From assembly GCF_900187115.1 (NCBI RefSeq), contig NZ_LT906455.1, positions 2,283,608 to 2,347,607 on the forward strand: a DNA stretch of 64,000 bases. Reading direction: 5' to 3'. Source of the stretch: Aliarcobacter butzleri. GTDB lineage: Bacteria > Campylobacterota > Campylobacteria > Campylobacterales > Arcobacteraceae. Numbering within the stretch: the first letter of the stretch is position 1; each line of letters starts with the position of its first letter. The notes under the pieces are model-generated. The model did no database searches. It was not told where the DNA came from and saw nothing but the letters and a program-made list of their open reading frames with translations. Positions 8,841-17,939 of this stretch are shown here, one piece after another. Both the position numbers and the translations under genes were made by a program.

Positions 8841-9730
8841 TCTTTAACATTAAAAGTTATAGTTGATGCATTAAAAACATATTCTACTTTTCCAAATAAA
8901 TCTTTAAAACTTCCATCTTTAGTTACAGTATCTCTATGATTGCATGAAACTCTCCACTGTCCTGCACTTTGAACTCTAAATTGTGCTTTTCCATTTTCAA
9001 TATATGACATCAAAGAAAATCCATCATTTTGTCCAAATGAGTTACTATTCGCACTTATATAATCCATACTAGATGCAGTTAAATGTAGAGGTTTTCCTTC
9101 AAATAAAACTTCAAATTCTACTAAGTCTCCTACTTTTACATTTGATAAATCTGTTTTTGGAATGATTTCTAAACCTTTATTTGTAGCTTTTTGTTCTTCC
9201 CATTTATCAATAGTTAAATAAGATTTTGCAAATGCTTCATATTTAACAGACATTAAAATCTTTTGAATATCATCAAGTTTATCCATTGTTGTTAATTTTA
9301 ATCTTTTATTACCTTTTGTATCTATATATTCAGTATAAAAAGTAGGTTTACTTTTTGCCTCTATTTTATAAACACCTTTTTGACTATTCTCTTTTAATGC
9401 AATTTTTTGCAATCCCAAATCTGCACTAAGAACATCAAAATCTTTTACTTTTTTTGTTGCTTCCTTAGGGTCACTTGATGGAATATCAAGATTTATTATT
9501 TCACCATTTGGTGAAGTTATTTTAAACTCTTCAACAATAACTCTACCATTTGGAGAGTTTAAAATATCATCAATTGGCATTAAATGTCCCCAACCTAAAC
9601 CAACTATAATATGGGCAGGTTTATGAGTAAATGACTCAAAAGAATTTACCCAAAGTGAGTGAGCATTTAAGTTTACTAAACTTAAAAAAAACATTACACT
9701 AACAAACAGTAATTTTTTTATATTTTTCAT
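8837..9730 (-). CDS. DUF4198 periplasmic protein (copy 2)
   Basis: 297 residues, with a signal peptide (KKLLFVSVMFFLSLVNLNA) and mature start HSLWVNSFESF. It then has VGLGWGHLMPIDDIL, the counterpart of the GHGHLYPVDE motif in copy 1. The C-terminal half is beta-rich, with the family's drug/sugar-transporter-like Ig domain (GQWRVSCNHRD). It follows the TonB-dependent receptor gene by 24 bases on the same strand, so the two form an operon. The product is probably a periplasmic partner for whatever the receptor imports. The cargo is unknown. Confidence 0.72.
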   Translation of the reverse strand: MKNIKKLLFVSVMFFLSLVNLNAHSLWVNSFESFTHKPAHIIVGLGWGHLMPIDDILNSPNGRVIVEEFKITSPNGEIINLDIPSSDPKEATKKVKDFDVLSADLGLQKIALKENSQKGVYKIEAKSKPTFYTEYIDTKGNKRLKLTTMDKLDDIQKILMSVKYEAFAKSYLTIDKWEEQKATNKGLEIIPKTDLSNVKVGDLVEFEVLFEGKPLHLTASSMDYISANSNSFGQNDGFSLMSYIENGKAQFRVQSAGQWRVSCNHRDTVTKDGSFKDLFGKVEYVFNASTITFNVKE

Positions 9731-9754
9731 TTTTTATCCTTATATTTTATATTG

Positions 9755-11860
9755 TTAGAAATCAAGTTTAACAGAGAACATAAATGTTCTAGGTGCACCC
9801 AAACCACTACCTAACTCTCCAGCCCAGTAATCTTTATCCATAACATTATAAATATCTGCTTTGAAAGTTGTAGGGAAATTCCCAATTTTCGATTTATATT
9901 TTGCACCTACATCATAAATAGTTCTTCCAGAAATTGATAGTGAATTATCAGCATTTATATACTGTTTTGACATGGCACTCGCATTTGCATTCACACTAAA
10001 ACTATTCGTAATATCATATTCTAGACCTAATTTTCCTTGATATTTTGGAACACCCGTAGCATATTTATTTTCATTTACTCCACCAGCTGTTTTTGTATTT
10101 TTAGCTTCAATATAAGAAAATCCTCCCATATATCTTAAATCAGTAAATATATCTCCAAAAAAGTTGTATTCTATACCTCTATTTGTTTGTTCACCATCTA
10201 CACTATATACATTTGATATAGGATCTGTATAACCATTTGGTTTTTCAATTTGAAAAATACTTAATGCATTTGTAAAGTGATCAAAATCTAGTTTAATACC
10301 AGTTTCATATTGTTTTGTTTGATAAGGAGAAAACATTTCTCCAGCATTTGCTGCTGTTGTTGGTGCAGTTGGACCTTGAGTTAATCCTTCTATATAGTTT
10401 GCATAAGCCATCACAGAATCTGTAAATTTGTAAGAAACTGCAACAGCGGGTGTTAGTTCATTTTCATCATATTTTGAAGTTCGTTGTCCTGTTACAATAC
10501 TAAAACTTTCTTGTATGACATTTTGTTCTCTTAAACCAAATATAATATTTAGTCTATCATCAAACATACTCATATTATCTGCAAAACCATAGCTAAATAA
10601 TTCAGTCTCTGCGCTTTTTTTAGGTTTTACATTACTAAAACTCTTATCTAATTTTAAACCACTGTAATTTGGATTGTAAATATTTGTAGAATATATAGTA
10701 GGATACATTTTCATTTCAAAATGGTTATTATTGTGATAGTATGTTAAATTTGTTGTAAGTTCATGATTTATGCCAAAAGTATTAAAATTAAATCTAGTTC
10801 CAATATCTGCAGAATCTTTATCCATTTCCATTCTTTGATGTACAAAAGTATCATCATATTTACCATTTTTATTGACTACTTGTCTCTTCCAACCAGCCAA
10901 TGCATCCATATCAGTTTCACTATGTCCATATTTACCATAAATAAAAATATTATCTGTAATATCATAATCTCCCATCAACATAAACATATCATCTATTGTT
11001 GTTATATAAGTATCATTTGGTGCAAACAAAGTAGTATTTTTAGGAGGATTTGGAACACTTAAGCCGTTAACAAGAGTGATTCCTCTATTTATTCCATCAA
11101 TATGATCATAAGAATGTAAGTATTCCGCTGATAATTGTCCTCTATCTGCCTTATAATCAAATGCAATATGAGCTAATTTTGTTTTAGCTTCTTGGTTGTC
11201 AACTGCTGTATCTCCACTTCTATATACACCATTAAATCTAGCACCAAATTGATTTTTTTCACCAAATCTTTGCCCCAAATCAAGATGAGTTCCCCATAAA
11301 GAATCTGAGCTATAAGAGGTACTGATACTTCTTGTTGGAGTGTTTTGAGCTTTTTTTGTTACTAAACTAACAGCTCCTCCAATACTTCCTCCCGGTGCCA
11401 TACCATTCAATAAAGCATTTGGTCCTTTTAGAACATTGATTTTTTCTAAAAACTCAGGACTTGTTCGATAATGAGGAGACATTCCATATAAGCCATTTAA
11501 TATATTATCATTAGGAAGACTTGAAAATCCTCTAATATTATAATTTTCTGTTAACATACCAATAGAACCAGAACTATATACAGAAGGATCTATTTTTGAA
11601 ATAATAGTCTGAATATTTTGTGCTTGTAAATTTTCTATATATTCAGCTGTATAACTTATGGTATTAAATGGTGTCTCCATAAAATCTTTATTTCCAAGAA
11701 TGCCTAAGTTATTTTCTCTTGATATTTGTCCATTTTGAATTGTTTGAGAATTTTCTGAAGTTTCACTTACTTTAATTTCATCTAGTTTTGTAGTTTCATT
11801 TGCAAATAAAAATGAACTCACAAATAAAGACAAAAACAAGATTTTCTTATTTTTCAACAT
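9755..11860 (-). CDS. TonB-dependent siderophore receptor
   Basis: A 701-residue outer membrane receptor: signal peptide (about 1-20), a plug domain containing YNIRGFSSLPNDNILNG and VLKGPNALLNGMAPGGSIGG, then a 22-strand barrel ending in an aromatic C-terminus (FMFSVKLDF). The plug motifs and barrel length fit the ferric siderophore group (FhuA/FhuE/FpvA-like). There is no N-terminal signalling (STN) domain, so unlike the receptor at 42265-44613 it does not drive a FecIR pathway. Control probably comes from the divergent AraC gene and from Fur through the box at 11901-11918. The downstream DUF4198 gene is likely co-transcribed. Confidence 0.9.
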   Translation of the reverse strand: MLKNKKILFLSLFVSSFLFANETTKLDEIKVSETSENSQTIQNGQISRENNLGILGNKDFMETPFNTISYTAEYIENLQAQNIQTIISKIDPSVYSSGSIGMLTENYNIRGFSSLPNDNILNGLYGMSPHYRTSPEFLEKINVLKGPNALLNGMAPGGSIGGAVSLVTKKAQNTPTRSISTSYSSDSLWGTHLDLGQRFGEKNQFGARFNGVYRSGDTAVDNQEAKTKLAHIAFDYKADRGQLSAEYLHSYDHIDGINRGITLVNGLSVPNPPKNTTLFAPNDTYITTIDDMFMLMGDYDITDNIFIYGKYGHSETDMDALAGWKRQVVNKNGKYDDTFVHQRMEMDKDSADIGTRFNFNTFGINHELTTNLTYYHNNNHFEMKMYPTIYSTNIYNPNYSGLKLDKSFSNVKPKKSAETELFSYGFADNMSMFDDRLNIIFGLREQNVIQESFSIVTGQRTSKYDENELTPAVAVSYKFTDSVMAYANYIEGLTQGPTAPTTAANAGEMFSPYQTKQYETGIKLDFDHFTNALSIFQIEKPNGYTDPISNVYSVDGEQTNRGIEYNFFGDIFTDLRYMGGFSYIEAKNTKTAGGVNENKYATGVPKYQGKLGLEYDITNSFSVNANASAMSKQYINADNSLSISGRTIYDVGAKYKSKIGNFPTTFKADIYNVMDKDYWAGELGSGLGAPRTFMFSVKLDF

Positions 11861-11900
11861 TTTCTTTCCTTATTATGTGTTTTTTAATAAGGTTGAATTA

Positions 11901-11918
11901 TAATGATATGTATTATTA
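11901..11918. promoter_or_regulatory. Candidate Fur box between receptor and AraC genes
   Basis: TAATGATATGTATTATTA matches its own reverse complement at 14 of 18 positions and resembles the GATAATGATAATCATTATC-type Fur operator. It lies 40 bases upstream of the receptor start and 39 bases upstream of the araC-like start, so one site could repress both. Confidence 0.5.
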
Positions 11919-11956
11919 GTTTCAATAAATAATTTATTATATAAGGATTACTTTTT

Positions 11957-12919
11957 ATGGAAAAAGTGTTAAATAGATTTTCATTTGATAATATGAATGA
12001 ATTCGTTTGTTCTTCATTATCTAAAAAACACCTATTTTCATTACCTAATCATTTAGGTTTTATGTATTCTGAAAAAGAAATTATTTCCGAATACATTTAT
12101 CTTTTTAAACATGGATTATCGAATTCATATGGGAATGTTACAATCGAAAATCCAAATGCAAAATTCGATAGTTTATTCATAAATATTTTAATTAATGGAA
12201 CTATACAATTTAAAAACAAAAATAAAATTGATATTGTTAATGGAAATAACTCTTATGTAAAATATTTAAATGAATGTAATGTTTCATTGATGTTTAATAA
12301 AAATTCTTCTAAATCTATTGAAATAATGATAAAAAAAGATTTTCTTGAGCAAAATTTTTCAAAACTTCTCGAAATTCACTCAAAAGATTTTACTTCACTT
12401 CCAAGTATAACTTTGAAAAATCAAACTTCAAAAAATATCCATCTAGCAAATGAATTATATAATTCACCTTTTGAAGGTGAACTTCAAAATATCTATTTAC
12501 AAAGTAAAGTATTAGAATTAATCTATAATGAATTTAGTGAAATGTTAAATTTTAAAGAGCAAGAGAATAAAAAAGTTAAGCTTAATCAAGATGATATCGA
12601 AGCTTTACACAAAGTACGGAATCTTATTTTATTAGAGAATGATTTTTCTGATTTGATGAGCTTATCAAAAAAGGTAAGATTAAATGAGTTTAAATTAAAG
12701 TATGGGTTTAAGCAACTTTTTAATACTACAATAGGACAAATGATATTGGAACAAAAGATGCTTTATGCAAAGCAGTTACTTGAAACAAGTGAGTTTTCTA
12801 TTTCTGAGATTTCAAGTTTTGTTGGTTACAAACACCAACAAAACTTTTCAACTGCGTTTATGCAATTTTTTGGAATTCGTCCTAAAGATTTAATGAAAAG
12901 CAGAAATTACTACTATTAA
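11957..12919 (+). CDS. AraC family regulator, PchR-like
   Basis: A 320-residue regulator with a C-terminal AraC DNA-binding domain (about 215-318). It has two helix-turn-helix units, the second containing FSISEISSFVGYKHQQNFS and FGIRPKDL. The first unit, LSKKVRLNEFKLKYGFKQLF, is typical of PchR/YbtA-like activators of siderophore receptor genes. The N-terminal ~200 residues are an effector domain without recognisable motifs and presumably sense the ferric siderophore. The ATG follows AAGGATTAC. The divergent layout with the receptor gene supports a local activator role. Confidence 0.82.
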   Translation: MEKVLNRFSFDNMNEFVCSSLSKKHLFSLPNHLGFMYSEKEIISEYIYLFKHGLSNSYGNVTIENPNAKFDSLFINILINGTIQFKNKNKIDIVNGNNSYVKYLNECNVSLMFNKNSSKSIEIMIKKDFLEQNFSKLLEIHSKDFTSLPSITLKNQTSKNIHLANELYNSPFEGELQNIYLQSKVLELIYNEFSEMLNFKEQENKKVKLNQDDIEALHKVRNLILLENDFSDLMSLSKKVRLNEFKLKYGFKQLFNTTIGQMILEQKMLYAKQLLETSEFSISEISSFVGYKHQQNFSTAFMQFFGIRPKDLMKSRNYYY

Positions 12920-12922
12920 TAT

Positions 12923-13336
12923 TTATTTAATTGCGATTGTTTTTTTAGTAGTATCATCTTTAAGTTTTGGAATTATCACTTCTAAAACGCCATTTTCACT
13001 ACTTGCCTCGATATTTTCAATATCTGCATTATCTGGAAGAGTAAAACTTCTTGAGAATTTCCCAAAATATGTTTCTACTTTGTAATAATCTTCTTCTTTT
13101 ACCTCTTCTTTTGTTTTTCTTTCACCACTAATTGTTAAAACATTTTTATTTATATCAACTTTAATATCTTCTTTTTTAACACCTGGCAGATCAACATCTA
13201 CATGATAAGCAAACTCGCCTTCTCTTGTATTTACAACAGGAACAAAAGCAGTTACACCTTCACTATTTGATTGGTTATAAAAATTTTTTTCTAATTCTCT
13301 TATTTGTTTAAATGGGTCAAATTTTGTTAAAAGCAT
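12923..13336 (-). CDS. Small heat shock protein (Hsp20/IbpA family)
   Basis: A 137-residue ATP-independent holdase chaperone of the cytosol. The alpha-crystallin domain spans about residues 28-130, with VDLPGVKKEDIKVDI, the GVLEVIIPK strand near the end, and the C-terminal I-x-I-like KTIAIK tail. The start follows AAAAGGAGTTTGAA. The promoter upstream has TTGACA, 17 bases and TAAAAT, and a perfect CIRCE operator lies over the -35 element, so HrcA repression relieved by heat is expected. The gene ends three bases from the convergent AraC gene. Confidence 0.93.
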   Translation of the reverse strand: MLLTKFDPFKQIRELEKNFYNQSNSEGVTAFVPVVNTREGEFAYHVDVDLPGVKKEDIKVDINKNVLTISGERKTKEEVKEEDYYKVETYFGKFSRSFTLPDNADIENIEASSENGVLEVIIPKLKDDTTKKTIAIK

Positions 13337-13390
13337 TTCAAACTCCTTTTAAAATTATATACTTGATTTTAATTTTATCAAGTTGATGAA

Positions 13391-13419
13391 ATTTTAACAA
13401 ATTTTTTAGCACTTGTCAA
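13391..13419 (-). promoter_or_regulatory. Sigma-70 promoter of hsp20
   Basis: On the minus strand TTGACA (13414-13419) is separated by exactly 17 bases from TAAAAT (13391-13396). The -35 hexamer falls inside the CIRCE element, so repressor and polymerase would compete. The leader to the ATG at 13336 is about 50 bases. Confidence 0.75.
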
Positions 13420-13432
13420 TATTAAGTGCTAA
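13406..13432. promoter_or_regulatory. CIRCE operator (HrcA binding site)
   Basis: TTAGCACTT (13406-13414), nine spacer bases and AAGTGCTAA (13424-13432) form a perfect 9-9-9 inverted repeat. It matches the CIRCE consensus TTAGCACTC-N9-GAGTGCTAA except for the last base of each arm. It sits over the -35 of the hsp20 promoter. hrcA itself is not in the window. Confidence 0.9.
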
Positions 13433-13470
13433 TTGTTTTTAAAAGTTACTATTTTATAGAGCTTAATTAA

Positions 13471-13497
13471 TTAGCAATTGATATTATATATTGCTAA
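13471..13497 (-). terminator. Hairpin downstream of the hemerythrin gene
   Basis: TTAGCAAT (13471-13478) and ATTGCTAA (13490-13497) are perfect arms with an 11-base AT loop, immediately after the stop codon at 13498. There is no strong T run on the minus strand, so it may be a transcript-stabilising hairpin or a weak terminator. Confidence 0.4.
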
Positions 13498-13938
13498 CTA
13501 ATGCATTCCACAAGGACTCATTCCTGTCTTAAAAAATCTTGCAGTTACAGTATCCATACTCAAAATATGATTTGTTAACCAATCAACTAAATCTTTTTCT
13601 ATATAATTTTTTAGTTCATTTATATCTTTTTTTGCTTCAAAGTTTTTCCAAACTGTATCTATTTCATACAAATTAGAATCATGTTCACCTTTATGAAAAG
13701 GGTATGCGAAAAAACCTTTTTTTTGCATTTCATCTTCTTCTGTTTTAAAATGATTTATTGTGTGATTTTGCCAATTTTTATATTGCAATTTTAAAATTTC
13801 AAAATTCTCATTTGAGCTATCTTTTTCATAAGTCACAATACTTTGATGAAGTTCATTTATCAAATCTACATCTTCAAAATGTGTTTCATTCATAAAATCC
13901 ATATCAACTAATGGTAGTAATTCTTTATTTATAAGCAT
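13498..13938 (-). CDS. Bacteriohemerythrin-like protein
   Basis: A 146-residue four-helix protein with the di-iron ligand pattern of hemerythrins: a His in ELHQS, HTINHFKTEEDEM (H..H then Glu), HKGEHD, and a last-helix HILSMD. Prokaryotic hemerythrins bind oxygen reversibly at a non-haem di-iron site and serve in oxygen storage, delivery or sensing; they are common in microaerophiles. The sequence ends in CGMH, an extra Cys and His of unknown meaning. A good ribosome site (AAGGAGATAAAA) precedes the ATG. Confidence 0.85.
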   Translation of the reverse strand: MLINKELLPLVDMDFMNETHFEDVDLINELHQSIVTYEKDSSNENFEILKLQYKNWQNHTINHFKTEEDEMQKKGFFAYPFHKGEHDSNLYEIDTVWKNFEAKKDINELKNYIEKDLVDWLTNHILSMDTVTARFFKTGMSPCGMH

Positions 13939-14034
13939 TTTTATCTCCTTAGGTTTGTTGTGATTTTAATTAAATTTTATAAAGATTGAATTGATTATAA
14001 TCAACGAGACTTATGAAATATTTGAAAGAAGAGT

Positions 14035-16395
14035 TTAAAAACTCTCCCATTCGTCGTTGTTAGAAATGTTATTGCTTTTTGTTTCAGCTTTTTTTGAGAT
14101 ATCATTTTGTGTTGGTTTTACACTTTTTTCTTCTAAAATATCAATATTTTTAGCTTTTACTTCATTTTTCCCAATGAACTCTTTTGCATTTGCATCTTTT
14201 ACAACTAATTTAGCAATTTTCTCTGTTACAATTGCTATATCATTTGTTTGACTTGCAATCATAGCATTTTGCTGTGTTTGTCTATCTAAGCTATTTACAG
14301 CATCATTTATTTGTTCTATTCCTAAAAGCTGTTCTTTACTTGCATTTTGAATATCACCTATTAAATTTATTGTTTCAGATATATTTATATTTAACTCTTT
14401 ATATCCTTCTATCATATTATTAGCAATTTCTTTACCTTCATTTGCTTTTGATGTTGCATTTTCTACTATTGCTTTTATCTCACGTGCCGCTTCAGCACTT
14501 CTACTTGCTAGGTTCCGCACCTCTTGTGCAACTACTGCAAATCCTTTTCCAGCTTCTCCAGCAGTTGCAGCTTCAACTGCTGCATTAAGTGAAAGAATAT
14601 TTGTTTGAAATGCTATTTGGTCAATCACAGAAATAGAATCATTTATTAAATTTACTTGATTATTTATCTCATCCATTGCTTGAGTTGTTTGATTTGCTAA
14701 TTTCTCACCATGAGTTGCAGAAGCAGTAACACTACTTGATAAAGTAGCCATTTTTTGAATACTTTGAGTGTTATTTCTTACATTAGAAGTTACCTCTTCT
14801 ACTGCAGCAGCTGTTTCTTCAAGTCTTGCGGCAGCTTCGCTTGAACTTGTATTTAACTTATCTACATTTGATAAAAGTACATTTGAACTATTTTCTAAAG
14901 TTAATCCATTTGATTTATTTTCTTTTAAAATTGTTGTAATAGAACTACCTAAACTATTTACTCCATTTGCCAATTTTAATAAATGCTCTTTTAAATCTTC
15001 AGTAGAAATACTATTTATATAGTTGTAATTTGAGTACTCTTCTAAAATTTCAAGTACATTATCAATATTATGTTCTAAATTATCTGCCATATTATTAACT
15101 ACTTCTTTTAACTGTTTTAATGCTGGATTTGAAACATTAATATGTAATCTTTGACATAAATCTCCATGTTCAAACTCACTTAAAACTGTTATAGTTTCAT
15201 CAATTAGCTTTCTATCCTCTTCTATTCCCATTTTTGTTTTATCAATATTTGTATTTAATACTTTTGCCATTTGACCAAATTCATCTTTTGAATTTAAATC
15301 AATCAAACTTATTTTATTTTTTTCTCTATTTAAGTAAGAGAAAAATTCATTTAATCCTTGGTTTATAAGAACTAATGGTTCATTAACTGTCTTTTTAATG
15401 ATAAAATAACTTACACCTAATAGTATAAATAACAATAAAATCCCACCAAATATTGAATAACTTCTTAGTGTGTTATTTAGTTCTAATAATTCACTTAAAT
15501 TCGCACTTGATACTAAAATAACATTCCAATCTTCAAAAACAGTAAAAGCAGAAAGTTTTCTATTTTTACCATCTTTATCAATAAAATCATATTCTAAAAC
15601 ACCATCTTTTTGAGTAATAATATTTTTTAATATTGTTTGATTATTACTATCTAATTCACTGATTTTTTTATTTTTTAATGTAGGATGTAGAGTTAAAATC
15701 TCTTCTTTTGTATCTATTGCAAATAAATATCCATTTTGACCAAATTTGATTTTTTCTAATTTACTTTGTAAAATGTTATATAAACCATCGAAATTGTAAG
15801 CAACAAAAAGTATTCCTATAACTTCGCCATTTTTAATTATAGGATCATATACTGTCATATAATTCTTACCAAATAATTTTGCTGTTCCAATATATTTTTC
15901 TTTTTTTATTATTTTTTCATAAGCTGGATTTTCTTTTGTTAAAAAAGTACCAACAGCTCTTGAATTATCTAATTTATGTAAAGAAGTAGCAACTCTATAA
16001 AAATCATCATTTTGTTTTACAAATACTGTTGCAACTGCTCCAGTAGTTTTTGTAAATTCATCTATTAATTCATTGTTTTTATTTAAAATAATTCCATTTG
16101 ATTTTAAAGTTGCAGTTTGAACACCATTTAATTCAATTTTTTCTGAATAATCTATTTCAATGTTATTTAACTTTGCACTAAATACATTTGAAACAGTTTT
16201 TGCTGATTCTTTTATAGAATCATTTAAAACTTCAAAAGTTGCTCTTATATCTATAACTCTTTCTTTAAAGCCTAATTTTACATCTGATATTATAGAATTT
16301 TTTACAATTACACTAATACTTGAAACAGCTATTACTAATATTACTGCTACAGCTAAACTTTGAAAAAGTGATACCTTCTTTATCACTGAATTCAT
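14035..16395 (-). CDS. Methyl-accepting chemotaxis protein with Cache sensor
   Basis: A 786-residue chemoreceptor. A membrane helix (about 10-32) precedes a periplasmic double-Cache region of the Cache_3/Cache_2 type (for example [39 protein letters not shown]). A second helix (about 314-336), a HAMP-like linker, and a cytoplasmic signalling domain follow. The hairpin tip contains [17 protein letters not shown] and [18 protein letters not shown]. The protein ends in EWESF, which matches the C-terminal xWE(T/S)F tether that docks CheR/CheB in enteric receptors. Such a tether is usually carried by only some receptors. The ligand is unknown; Cache domains of this type often bind organic acids or amino acids. 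Confidence 0.92.
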   Translation of the reverse strand: MNSVIKKVSLFQSLAVAVILVIAVSSISVIVKNSIISDVKLGFKERVIDIRATFEVLNDSIKESAKTVSNVFSAKLNNIEIDYSEKIELNGVQTATLKSNGIILNKNNELIDEFTKTTGAVATVFVKQNDDFYRVATSLHKLDNSRAVGTFLTKENPAYEKIIKKEKYIGTAKLFGKNYMTVYDPIIKNGEVIGILFVAYNFDGLYNILQSKLEKIKFGQNGYLFAIDTKEEILTLHPTLKNKKISELDSNNQTILKNIITQKDGVLEYDFIDKDGKNRKLSAFTVFEDWNVILVSSANLSELLELNNTLRSYSIFGGILLLFILLGVSYFIIKKTVNEPLVLINQGLNEFFSYLNREKNKISLIDLNSKDEFGQMAKVLNTNIDKTKMGIEEDRKLIDETITVLSEFEHGDLCQRLHINVSNPALKQLKEVVNNMADNLEHNIDNVLEILEEYSNYNYINSISTEDLKEHLLKLANGVNSLGSSITTILKENKSNGLTLENSSNVLLSNVDKLNTSSSEAAARLEETAAAVEEVTSNVRNNTQSIQKMATLSSSVTASATHGEKLANQTTQAMDEINNQVNLINDSISVIDQIAFQTNILSLNAAVEAATAGEAGKGFAVVAQEVRNLASRSAEAAREIKAIVENATSKANEGKEIANNMIEGYKELNINISETINLIGDIQNASKEQLLGIEQINDAVNSLDRQTQQNAMIASQTNDIAIVTEKIAKLVVKDANAKEFIGKNEVKAKNIDILEEKSVKPTQNDISKKAETKSNNISNNDEWESF

Positions 16396-16402
16396 ACCTT
16401 AT

Positions 16403-16430
16403 CCTCCTACGATAGACTATATTTTGGAGG
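16403..16430 (-). promoter_or_regulatory. Hairpin sequestering the chemoreceptor ribosome site
   Basis: The Shine-Dalgarno sequence AGGAGG (complement of 16403-16408) is preceded 18 bases upstream by CCTCC (complement of 16426-16430). An inner ATAG-T-CTAT pairing lies between them. Folded, this would mask the ribosome site seven bases before the chemoreceptor ATG. Confidence 0.35.
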
Positions 16431-16588
16431 AATAATAACAAAGTAATATTAATATCAAATAAATTATTTTTTAAGATATAAATTATTATAAATATACATT
16501 ATATTGGTTGTATAAGCTTATATAACAATAACTTTAATTATAAATTATTTGATTTGATTATTATTTAATCTTTTCAAATAAATTATTT

Positions 16589-17731
16589 TTATTTTAAACT
16601 ATTTATCCAAGAAGTGATTCCACCACTTAGACTATAAGCTTTAGTTTTAAAACCTATTTTATCAAGTTCTAAAATAGCTTGTTTACTTAAAAAACCTATT
16701 TTACAAACTATTACAACTTTTTTAGATGTTTCTATTTCATTTATTCTATGTGCTAGTTGTGCAAATGGAATATTTTTTGAACCTTCAATATGTTGAATTT
16801 GGAAATCAGAGCTTGGTCGAACATCAATCAGTTCTAAAGGCTCTTTTTCATTTATTAAATTTTTTAGATCCAATATACTTATTTCTTCAATATCAACTTT
16901 TTCACCAGCTGCTTTCAAACCACAAAATTCTTCATAATCAATAAGTTCTGTTATTACTTTATGTTCACTACATACAGGACACTTATCATCTTTTCTTAGT
17001 TTTAGTTCTTTGAATTGCATTTTTAAAGCATCAAAAGTTAGAAGTCTTCCTTTTAAAACTTCACCTATTCCTAAAATTAATTTTATAGTCTCATTTGCTT
17101 GTATTGTTCCGATAATTCCGGGTAATACTCCTATTACTCCGGCTTCAGAACAAGAAGGAACTAATCCAGCTGGTGGTGGCTCAGGATATAAACATCTATA
17201 ACATGGACCATCATAAGCATTAAATACACTTGATTGACCTTCAAATCTAAAAATAGAACCATAAACAAATGGTTTTTTTAAAATAACACAAGAATCATTT
17301 ACTAAATATCTTGTTTGAAAATTGTCTGTTCCATCTACAACAATATCAAACTTTTCAATAATCTCTAAAGCATTTTTACTTGTCAATTTATCATTATATG
17401 CAATAACCTCAACATTTGGATTTATACCTTTTATACTATTCGTTGCTGAATCAACTTTTGGTCTTCCTACATCTTTTGTTGAGTGAATAATCTGTCTTTG
17501 TAAATTTGATTCATCTACTGTATCAAAATCAATCAAACCAATAGTTCCAACTCCAGCAGCTGCAAGATATAAAATAACAGGTGCTCCAAGTCCTCCTGTT
17601 CCTACGACCAAAACTTTTGAATTTTTTATTTTTAGTTGCCCTTCTAATCCCACTTCTGGTAGAATCAAATGCCTACTATATCTATTTATCTCTTCTGATG
17701 AGAGTTTATCATGCTTATACTCTTTTTTCAT
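16589..17731 (-). CDS. MoeB/ThiF-type adenylyltransferase fused to a rhodanese domain
   Basis: 380 residues. The E1-like domain has the ATP site VVGTGGLGAP (about 42-51), catalytic Cys194 in SCSEAG, and a zinc site from C177xxC180 and C251xxC254. A C-terminal rhodanese domain (about 285-380) keeps its active-site Cys343 (VCKIG). Proteins of this build (MoeBR/MoeZ) adenylate the C-terminus of a small ubiquitin-like sulfur carrier and then supply sulfur from the rhodanese persulfide, for molybdopterin, thiamine or cysteine synthesis. A MoaD-like protein is encoded at 29944-30213, but it lacks Gly-Gly, so the partner is not settled. It is divergent from the transglutaminase locus. Confidence 0.88.
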   Translation of the reverse strand: MKKEYKHDKLSSEEINRYSRHLILPEVGLEGQLKIKNSKVLVVGTGGLGAPVILYLAAAGVGTIGLIDFDTVDESNLQRQIIHSTKDVGRPKVDSATNSIKGINPNVEVIAYNDKLTSKNALEIIEKFDIVVDGTDNFQTRYLVNDSCVILKKPFVYGSIFRFEGQSSVFNAYDGPCYRCLYPEPPPAGLVPSCSEAGVIGVLPGIIGTIQANETIKLILGIGEVLKGRLLTFDALKMQFKELKLRKDDKCPVCSEHKVITELIDYEEFCGLKAAGEKVDIEEISILDLKNLINEKEPLELIDVRPSSDFQIQHIEGSKNIPFAQLAHRINEIETSKKVVIVCKIGFLSKQAILELDKIGFKTKAYSLSGGITSWINSLK

Positions 17732-17939
17732 AATTATAATCCATTTATAAAATCTTTTATATTCTTTATTTTTAATTTATCATAAAAGGATACCAAAACA
17801 CTCATTTGGATAATCTTTTTTATATCTTAAAATATAATCTTATTTTTTAATTTAATAAGGTATATTCTTTATACAATTTTTTAAAAAATATCATATCCAA
17901 TATTTATATAATATCTATATCAAAGATTAAGGATTTACA

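Noticed and set aside
10763..11062. Plus-strand open frame of about 100 codons inside the TonB receptor
   Set aside because: It is antisense to a clear receptor gene, has biased His/Ile/Tyr composition typical of a shadow frame, and no ribosome site or homologous motif.
14768..15022. Ser/Ala-rich plus-strand frame opposite the chemoreceptor signalling domain
   Set aside because: It is the complement of the conserved MCP helical region; no start context and no recognisable domain.
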